This document shows positions 58,547 to 64,000 of a stretch of 64,000 bases of DNA, piece by piece; the first letter of the stretch is position 1; each line of letters begins with the position of its first letter. Source of the DNA: Cellulomonas telluris (GTDB taxonomy: Bacteria; Actinomycetota; Actinomycetes; Actinomycetales; Cellulomonadaceae). The stretch lies in NCBI RefSeq assembly GCF_004886325.1, contig NZ_QXFN01000001.1, positions 496,001-560,000 of the forward strand. The letters are read 5' to 3'. Under the pieces are notes generated by a model. It worked only from the letters and a program-made list of their open reading frames with translations, had not been told where the DNA came from and searched no databases. Position numbers and translations under genes: made by a program.

Positions 58547-59080
58547 ATGCCCCCGACACCCGGCACCGCGCTGCCGCAGGGCGATCTCGGCCTGCTCGAC
58601 GCGCCCGTCGCGCGCGAGCTGCTCACCGGCACCGCGCCGGCGCACCTGGGCTACCTCGCGACCGACGGCTCGCCGCGCGTCGTGCCGACCTGGTTCCACT
58701 GGACCGGCGACGAGCTCGTGACGGTCACGTACGTCGCGGGGCCCGGTGTCGTGCACCCCGCCCGGCGGCTGGCCGCGCTGCGTGCCGACCCGCGCGTGGC
58801 CGTCACCGTGGACGACGACGGGCCGCCGCCGCGCGTGCTGACCCTCCGCGGGAAGGTCACCGTGGAGGAGGTGCGGGGCGTCGCCCCGGAGTACGCCGCC
58901 GCCGCGCGCCGCTACCTCGGCACCGAGGCCGCCGACGAGATGCTCGCGGAGCTCGACCACCCGAGGCTGCGGCAGGCCCGGATCGGGCTGCGGCCGCAGT
59001 GGGTCGGCCTGCTGGACTTCACCACCCGGCTGCCGAGCGCCCAGGGCGGCCTCGCGCCGGAGGCCGGGCGCCCCGCATGA
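58547..59080 (+). CDS. Pyridoxamine-5'-phosphate-oxidase-fold (flavin/F420-binding) protein
   Basis: 177 residues. PVARELLTGTAPAHLGYLATDGSPRVVPTWFHWTGDELVTVTY is the split-barrel FMN/F420-binding fold; RLAALRADPRVAVTVDDDGPPPRVLTLRGKVTVEEV is the second half. Members of this fold in actinobacteria are FMN- or F420-dependent reductases or haem-handling proteins. Control by the divergent HxlR regulator suggests a role in response to electrophiles or quinones. ATG with ACGGAG seven bases upstream. Confidence 0.82.
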   Translation: MPPTPGTALPQGDLGLLDAPVARELLTGTAPAHLGYLATDGSPRVVPTWFHWTGDELVTVTYVAGPGVVHPARRLAALRADPRVAVTVDDDGPPPRVLTLRGKVTVEEVRGVAPEYAAAARRYLGTEAADEMLAELDHPRLRQARIGLRPQWVGLLDFTTRLPSAQGGLAPEAGRPA

Positions 59081-59104
59081 GGCGCCCGGCCGGGTCCGCG
59101 GCCG

Positions 59105-59962
59105 TCACAGCGTGAGCAGCACCGTCGCGCCGACGACCAGGTCGATGACGATGCACGCCTCGGCGTACCAGCGCCACACGACGCGGTCGGCGCGGTGCAG
59201 GGCGACGTCCCACCCGACGTGCAGGAGCCACCCGGCCGCGACGACCCACGCCGCGACCTCCGCCGGTGCGCTCGCCGCGACCGCGGCCAGCCCGAGGTAG
59301 AGCAGCAACCCGGCCACGTGCGCCGCGAGCAGGGCGTCGCGCCGGAACTGCCGGCGGGCCGCGCCGATGACGAGGTACTCCCCGCCCAGCGCGACCAGCA
59401 GCCACGGGGACGGGATGCCCGGGTTCAGCCAGCCGTCGAAGGTCAGCCCGAGCGCCAGCAGCGTCGGCCAGCGGTGCGACACGGCCTCCACGGCGCGCCA
59501 CCACCCGCTGCGCGGCCCCGACGGCGCGTGCGCGTGGGCGTGGGCGTACTCGTCGCGACGCAGCAGCATCACCCCGACCATCGCCGGCAGCATGAGCACG
59601 TGCCCCAGGAGGAGCGCGTCGCCGGCGCCGACCGCCCCCGCCCAGTAGGGCACGAGGCCCACGACGAACGGCAGGGCCATCGCGGCGCCCATCTCGGCGA
59701 CGGGGCGTGGTCCGTGGCCGCGGTGGACCATCCACACCGCCATGCCGAGGGTCATGGTCACCGCCATGGCCAGCGCCGTGACCTCGGGTCCGGCGGTCGA
59801 CGCGTCCCACCCGAGCGCCGCGCCCGCGGCGGTCACGACGGGCAGGAGCAGGAGCATCCCGAGGACCATGGCGACGGCCATGCCCGCGAGGTGGAGCGTG
59901 AAGGTGAGGGCCCGGGAGTGCCGGGCGGTGGCCGGGGACGTGGGTGCGTGTGTCGTGGTCAT
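59105..59962 (-). CDS. Hypothetical multi-spanning membrane protein
   Basis: 285 residues with about eight membrane helices. The N-terminal half has ALTFTLHLAGMAVAMVLGML and AVTMTLGMAVWMVHRGHG; a His-rich cytoplasmic loop (EYAHAHAHAPSG) follows at about 140, and the C-terminal half has RWPTLLALGLTFDGWLNPGIP and GWLLHVGWDVALHRADRVVWRWYAEACIVIDLVVGA. The His repeat may bind metal. I cannot name a family. It is divergent from the two-component pair at 60073-61865 and could be its target. Confidence 0.65.
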   Translation of the reverse strand: MTTTHAPTSPATARHSRALTFTLHLAGMAVAMVLGMLLLLPVVTAAGAALGWDASTAGPEVTALAMAVTMTLGMAVWMVHRGHGPRPVAEMGAAMALPFVVGLVPYWAGAVGAGDALLLGHVLMLPAMVGVMLLRRDEYAHAHAHAPSGPRSGWWRAVEAVSHRWPTLLALGLTFDGWLNPGIPSPWLLVALGGEYLVIGAARRQFRRDALLAAHVAGLLLYLGLAAVAASAPAEVAAWVVAAGWLLHVGWDVALHRADRVVWRWYAEACIVIDLVVGATVLLTL

Positions 59963-60010
59963 GGCTCCACGCTCTGGGCGCCGCCCACCCGTACGGCAGG
60001 TGCCGGTCGT

Positions 60011-60024
60011 CACCGGATCCGGTG
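60011..60024. promoter_or_regulatory. 14-bp perfect palindrome in a divergent promoter region
   Basis: CACCGGATCCGGTG, a perfect 14-bp palindrome, 48 bp from the membrane protein start and 48 bp from the kinase start. A candidate site for the response regulator encoded at 61260-61865. Confidence 0.4.
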
Positions 60025-60059
60025 CGGATCGCACGGGTCCGCCGTGCGCGCGGCGGCCC

Positions 60060-60065
60060 TAGCAT
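60060..60065 (+). promoter_or_regulatory. -10-like hexamer TAGCAT for the gene at 60073, probably leaderless
   Basis: TAGCAT matches TANNNT and ends seven bases before the GTG; CGCGGCT between them is no ribosome site. Confidence 0.5.
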
Positions 60066-60072
60066 CGCGGCT

Positions 60073-61263
60073 GTGAGCGCTGCGGCCGCAGGAGCCGGGG
60101 GGTCCGCCCCGCGGGACCGCCGCCTCGCGCGCGCCCGCGCACTGGTGCTCGTGTGGCTCGCGACGACGGCGTGGACGAGCCTGGTCATGCCGGGCCTCGG
60201 GCTGCTCGAGGAGCACCGGCCCCTCTGGGTGGTGCTGGGGGCGGTCGGCGTCGCGGCGTTCACGGTGGCGGCCGGCGGTGCCGTGCACGCGGCGGTCACG
60301 CCGTGGGTGCCCGTGGGCCGGCGCCGCACGTGGGGCCGGGCCCTCGCGGCCGCCTCGGCGGCGTCCGTCGTCCTCGTCGCCCCCGTGGCCGCGGGCCGCT
60401 GGGACACGTGGGCCTGGGTGGGGGCGAGCGTGGTCGGCGTCGCACCCCTGCTGCTGCGCCCGCGGTGGGTCCCGGTGGTGGCGCTGGCCTGCACGGGCGC
60501 GAGCGCCGCCGTCGCGGGGGTCGTCGGCGGCGACGTCGACCGCGCGGTCGTCGTGACGGCCGGGATCGGCCTGTCGGTCGCCGCCGTGAACTGGGCGCCG
60601 GCATGGATGTGGGCGCTGCTCGTCGACGCCGACGCCGGACGCGACGCCCGCGCCCGCCTCGCGGCCGGCGAGGAGCGGCTGCGGTTCGCGCGCGACGTGC
60701 ACGACCTGCTCGGCCACAGCCTGACCGTCATCGCGCTCAAGGCCGAGCTCGTCGAGCGGCTGCCGCCCGGCGACCCCGCCGCCCGCGCCGAGGCCGAGCA
60801 GATCCGGGTGCTCGCGACCCGCGCCCTGGCGGAGGTGCGCGCGGCCGTGCACGCCTACCGCACGGTCGACCTGCACGCCGAGCTCGACGCCGTCCGGCAG
60901 GTGCTCGACTCCGCGGGCGTGCGCTGCACGGTGACGGGCGACCCCGCGGCCGTCCCGTCCGACGCCGCCGCCCGCCTCGCGCCGGTCCTGCGGGAGGCCG
61001 CGACGAACGTGCTGCGGCACAGCCGGGCGACGTGGTGCCGCGTCGAGGTCGCGGTCGGGGACGCCGCCGCGACCCTGTCCGTCCGCAACGACGGTGCCGA
61101 CGCCTCCGTCGCCGACGCCCACAGCTCGGGGCTGGACGGGGCGGCGGAACGCCTCGCCGACGCGCGCGGCAGCCTGCACGCGGCCCGCGACGGCCGCGAG
61201 TTCGTCCTCGTCGCGCGCGTGCCCGTCGACGCCCCGACCCCTGCTGCGGGCGGTACGGCGTGA
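60073..61263 (+). CDS. Two-component sensor histidine kinase, DesK type
   Basis: 396 residues. Five or six helices fill residues 22-185. HisKA_3 starts ERLRFARDVHDLLGHSLTVIALKAELVERLP with the phosphoacceptor His210. The ATPase region has LREAATNVLRHSRATWC (N-box) and LDGAAERLADARG. No separate sensor domain, so membrane or lipid state may be sensed, as in DesK. GTG with TAGCAT seven bases before it. Stop overlaps the response regulator start (GTGA). Confidence 0.9.
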   Translation: MSAAAAGAGGSAPRDRRLARARALVLVWLATTAWTSLVMPGLGLLEEHRPLWVVLGAVGVAAFTVAAGGAVHAAVTPWVPVGRRRTWGRALAAASAASVVLVAPVAAGRWDTWAWVGASVVGVAPLLLRPRWVPVVALACTGASAAVAGVVGGDVDRAVVVTAGIGLSVAAVNWAPAWMWALLVDADAGRDARARLAAGEERLRFARDVHDLLGHSLTVIALKAELVERLPPGDPAARAEAEQIRVLATRALAEVRAAVHAYRTVDLHAELDAVRQVLDSAGVRCTVTGDPAAVPSDAAARLAPVLREAATNVLRHSRATWCRVEVAVGDAAATLSVRNDGADASVADAHSSGLDGAAERLADARGSLHAARDGREFVLVARVPVDAPTPAAGGTA

Positions 61264-61865
61264 TCCGGGTGCTGCTCGCCGACGACGAGGAGCTCGTCCG
61301 CACCGCCCTCGCGGCGCTGCTCGCGCTCGAGGACGACCTCGAGGTCGTCGCCCAGGCGCAGGACGGGCCCGGTGCCGTGCGGGCGGCGCTCGCGCACCGT
61401 CCGGACGTCGCCGTCGTCGACCTCGACATGCCCGGGGCGGACGGCGTGCAGGTCGCCGCGGAGCTCGCGCGCGCCCTGCCCGCGTGCCGGGTCGTCGTCC
61501 TGAGCGGCCGCGGACGGCCCGCGCACCTGCGCCGGGCGCTCGAGGCCGGCGCGCGCGGGTTCGTCACGAAGGGCGTCCCCGGGTCGACGCTCGCCGGGGT
61601 GCTGCGGCTCGTGCACGGCGGCGGGCGCTACGTCGACCCGGGCCTCGCGGCGGACGCGCTGAGCACGCCCGACTGCCCCCTCAGCCCGCGCGAGCTCGAG
61701 GTGCTGCGCCTCGCGTCGTTCGACCTGCCGAACGCCGTCATCGCCCAGCGCGCGCACCTCGCGCCGGGCACCGTGCGCAACTACCTGCTGGCCGTGCAGA
61801 CCAAGCTCGGCGCATCGAGCCGGGCGGAGGCGGTGCGCACGGCGGAGCGGTTCGGCTGGCTCTGA
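61260..61865 (+). CDS. Two-component response regulator, NarL/DesR type
   Basis: 201 residues. Receiver: IRVLLADDEELVRTALAALLALEDDLEVVAQA with the acidic pair, phosphoacceptor Asp54 in VAVVDLDMPG, Ser in VVVLSGRG and Lys in FVTKGVPG. LuxR-type HTH at about 140-195 (LSPRELEVLRLASFDLPNAVIAQRAHLAPGTVRNYLLAVQTKLG). The NAVIA-RAHLAPGTVRNYL segment is typical of DesR-like regulators. GTG start overlaps the kinase stop. Confidence 0.92.
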   Translation: MIRVLLADDEELVRTALAALLALEDDLEVVAQAQDGPGAVRAALAHRPDVAVVDLDMPGADGVQVAAELARALPACRVVVLSGRGRPAHLRRALEAGARGFVTKGVPGSTLAGVLRLVHGGGRYVDPGLAADALSTPDCPLSPRELEVLRLASFDLPNAVIAQRAHLAPGTVRNYLLAVQTKLGASSRAEAVRTAERFGWL

Positions 61866-61988
61866 CCCGGGCCCTGGTCGGCTGCCTCGCCGTGCAGGGC
61901 AGCACCCGGATCAGCCGCAACGCCTGCCGAGGACGGACGTCTCCTGAGCAAATGGACCAGGACGACGTACCGGACGAAGGGCGCGCCG

Positions 61989-64000
61989 ATGCCGCACCGT
62001 TCCCGCACGACCCCCGTGGCCCTGCTGCTGACGCTCGCGGTCGTGCTGCTCGGCGCGGCCGGGCCCGTGCCGGCGCAGGTCGACCCGAACGTCACCGGGC
62101 GGCTGTCCCTGTTCAAGCGCATCGAGAACCTCGACACCGGCGCGACCGAGGGCCGGCGCGAGCTGTGGTCGGTCCAGGCGGTCAACACCACGGACCCCGC
62201 GTACACGTTCAGCGGCAACGGGCTCAACGGCGTGCAGTCGCTGCCGGTGCCGGCCGGGTCCTACACGATCAGCGAGTCCGGCGGCGTGCCGGGGTACGCG
62301 TTCGTCTCCTGGGACTGCGGCGACGCGGGCACGTTCACCAGCCCGACGCCGACGATCACCGTCCCGGCGAACGGGTCCGTGACGTGCACGGTCCGCAACG
62401 ACGCGCAGAAGCCGTCCCTCACGCTGCGCAAGCAGGTCGTGGGCGGCTCGGCGTCCCCCGCGGACTGGACGCTGCGGGCGCAGGGGACGGCAGCGACGGT
62501 CGTCGGGACGGACGGCGTGCGGCAGGCGGTGCCGGTCGGCACGTACGAGCTCTCGGAGACGGAGGGTCCGCAGGGCTACACGGCGGGGGACTGGTCCTGC
62601 ACAGGAGGGCAGCAGACGTCGCCCACCACGGTCGTCCTCACGCTCGGGCAGGACGTGGTCTGCACCGTGACCAACACCTACACGGCACCGCCGGGGCCGA
62701 CCCTCACGCTCGTGAAGCAGGTCGTCGGCGGCCCCTCCCGCGTGGGTGACTTCACGCTGCGCGCGGCGGGCCCCGAGGTGGTCTCCGGGAGGTCGGGCAC
62801 GCGGTTCGTCACACGCGTCCCCGTCGACCCGGGCACGTACACGCTGAGCGAGTCGGCCTTCGGCGTCGCGGCGGCCGGGTACGCGCCGAGCGCCTGGGGC
62901 TGCACGGGAGGCACGCCCACCGGTGCGCAGCTCACGCTCGCGCCCACCGACGGGGACGTGACCTGCACGATCACCAACACGTGGACCGGCGGCACGCTCA
63001 CCCTCGTCAAGGAGGTGGTCGGCGGCACCGCGCCGCCGGACGCGTGGACCCTGGAGGCCGCGGGGCCGGACGTCACGGTCAGCGGCACGAGCGGCAGCCC
63101 CGACGTGACCCGGTTCCCGGTGCCGGCCGGGCGTTACGCGCTGTCGGAGTCCGGCCCGACCAACTACGCGGCGTCCGACTGGTCCTGCACGTCGGGGCAG
63201 GCGGGCCCGGCCGCGGTGGACGTGACGGCCGGCGCCGACGTCACGTGCACGATCACCAACACCGTCGAGCGCGGGAGCCTGACCCTGGTCAAGGTCGTCG
63301 GCCCGGGCGGGCCCGCGGAGGTCGAGGACTTCACGCTGACCGCGACCGGCGACGGCGGGACGATCACGGGCACGAGCGGCACCGCCGCCGTGACGCGGGT
63401 GGCCGTCGACGTCGGCTCGTCGTGGACGCTGTCGGAGGCCGGCCCCGCCGGGTACGAGCCGTCCGCCTGGGAGTGCGACGCGGGTGCCGACGTGGCGGGC
63501 GACACCGTGACCGTCACGACCGCCGCCGACGTCACGTGCACGGTCACGAACACGTGGACCGGCGGCACGCTCACCCTCGCGAAGAGCGTCGAGGGCAGCT
63601 CGATGCCGGCGTCGGCGTGGACCCTGACGGCGACGTCGCCGGGCACGACGCTCGAGGGGGCGTCCGGGTCGTCGGACGTCACGGACGTGCCCGTCCCGGC
63701 GGGCACCTACACGCTGTCCGAGTCGGGGCCCGGCGGGTTCGCGTCCGAGGGCTGGGCCTGCATGGGCGCCACCGTGGACGGCGACACGGTGCAGGTGGTC
63801 ACCGGCGCCGACGTCACGTGCACCGTGACGAACCGCGCGACGAGCGCGCACCTGGCGCTCGTGAAGGACCTCGACAACCTCGGCGGCGGCACCGCCTCGC
63901 TCACCGACTGGGTGCTCGCGGCGAGCGGACCCGTCGCGCTGGCCGGCACGAGCGGGTCCCCCGGGGTCACCCGCGTCCCCGTCGAGCCGGGCGACTACGC
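61989..64000 (+). CDS. Large secreted surface protein of tandem prealbumin/SpaA-like repeats (3' end outside window)
   Basis: At least 670 residues; the frame is open at the window edge. A signal peptide (PHRSRTTPVALLLTLAVVLL, cleavage near AQVDP) is followed by about seven units of 85-100 residues. Each starts like LTLVKxVVGG, has a central V(P)V-x-GTYTLSE, a W-x-C, and ends VTCTVTNT. The conserved Lys near the start, Glu in LSE and Asn in TNT are placed as in CnaB/SpaA domains that form Lys-Asn isopeptide bonds, and the two Cys per unit could form a disulfide. Pfam-type name is uncertain. Likely a stalk of an adhesin or pilus-like surface protein. ATG with GAAGG upstream. No sortase signal is seen because the end is missing. 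Confidence 0.8.
   Translation, partial: MPHRSRTTPVALLLTLAVVLLGAAGPVPAQVDPNVTGRLSLFKRIENLDTGATEGRRELWSVQAVNTTDPAYTFSGNGLNGVQSLPVPAGSYTISESGGVPGYAFVSWDCGDAGTFTSPTPTITVPANGSVTCTVRNDAQKPSLTLRKQVVGGSASPADWTLRAQGTAATVVGTDGVRQAVPVGTYELSETEGPQGYTAGDWSCTGGQQTSPTTVVLTLGQDVVCTVTNTYTAPPGPTLTLVKQVVGGPSRVGDFTLRAAGPEVVSGRSGTRFVTRVPVDPGTYTLSESAFGVAAAGYAPSAWGCTGGTPTGAQLTLAPTDGDVTCTITNTWTGGTLTLVKEVVGGTAPPDAWTLEAAGPDVTVSGTSGSPDVTRFPVPAGRYALSESGPTNYAASDWSCTSGQAGPAAVDVTAGADVTCTITNTVERGSLTLVKVVGPGGPAEVEDFTLTATGDGGTITGTSGTAAVTRVAVDVGSSWTLSEAGPAGYEPSAWECDAGADVAGDTVTVTTAADVTCTVTNTWTGGTLTLAKSVEGSSMPASAWTLTATSPGTTLEGASGSSDVTDVPVPAGTYTLSESGPGGFASEGWACMGATVDGDTVQVVTGADVTCTVTNRATSAHLALVKDLDNLGGGTASLTDWVLAASGPVALAGTSGSPGVTRVPVEPGDY

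Noticed and set aside
1-64000. tRNA, rRNA, CRISPR arrays, insertion sequences, prophage
   Set aside because: Scanned for cloverleaf ends, regularly spaced repeats, transposase motifs and phage structural genes; none could be supported.

Overview
The window is GC-rich throughout (most genes use G or C at almost every third codon position), has very short intergenic gaps, many GTG starts and GTGA/TGATG gene overlaps. F420/FMN luciferase-like oxidoreductases, type VII secretion-type proteins and several polysaccharide-active enzymes (GH13, GH43+ricin-type CBM, GH92, GH113) point to a high-GC actinobacterium, most likely Cellulomonas or a close relative. This is inferred from gene content; no rRNA or tRNA gene was seen to fix the taxon. 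No CRISPR array, insertion sequence, phage or replication origin was recognised, so most of the window reads as ordinary chromosome.

Layout. 1-6.1 kb: truncated F420-type oxidoreductase, DUF899 protein, Gfo/Idh/MocA oxidoreductase, Pr6Pr membrane protein, winged-helix protein, and a secreted GH43 arabinanase behind LacI-type operator candidates. 6.1-12.7 kb: membrane protein, a NarL-type two-component pair, a QorB-like quinone reductase, and a translationally coupled luciferase-like oxidoreductase/GH13 pair. 12.9-18 kb: lipoprotein FKBP isomerase, EF-G-like GTPase, MazG-like pyrophosphohydrolase, secreted RTX-repeat protein. 18-25.2 kb: two ABC exporter systems; the second (RHH regulator, DUF4097, DrrA-like, DrrB-like) starts at an inverted repeat that sits inside its own promoter. 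25.3-30.1 kb: a Sua5/YciO protein, a LOG-like protein, then a five-gene type VII-type toxin operon (YbaB-like, EspC-like, TNT-domain NAD+ glycohydrolase toxin, two related immunity candidates) in which every junction is a GTGA overlap. 30.1-43.3 kb: UdgB, NTF2-like protein, CPBP protease, nucleotidyltransferase, a large cell-wall nucleotidase, two SDR proteins, GH113, VOC protein, DapA-family aldolase, alpha/beta hydrolase and DUF3817. 43.3-53.5 kb: RecB-like nuclease-helicase, G6PD, coiled-coil protein, RDD protein, MFS transporter, DUF998, luciferase-like oxidoreductase. 53.6-64 kb: GH92 and GT4, DUF3592, a divergent HxlR/flavin oxidoreductase pair, membrane protein, a second two-component pair, and the start of a large secreted protein made of tandem prealbumin/SpaA-like repeats that runs off the end.

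Themes. (1) The toxin/immunity operon at 26.5-30.1 kb is the most striking system; its second immunity-like gene is a diverged tandem copy. (2) Many single genes lack a Shine-Dalgarno site and instead have a -10-like hexamer 6-8 nt before the start codon, which suggests widespread leaderless transcripts. (3) A small family of intergenic hairpins sharing the core GACTTCGTCA/TGACGAAGTC occurs at three places. (4) Palindromic operator candidates lie next to HxlR, RHH, ABC-transporter and two-component genes. All functional calls rest on reading the translated sequences; no database search was run.
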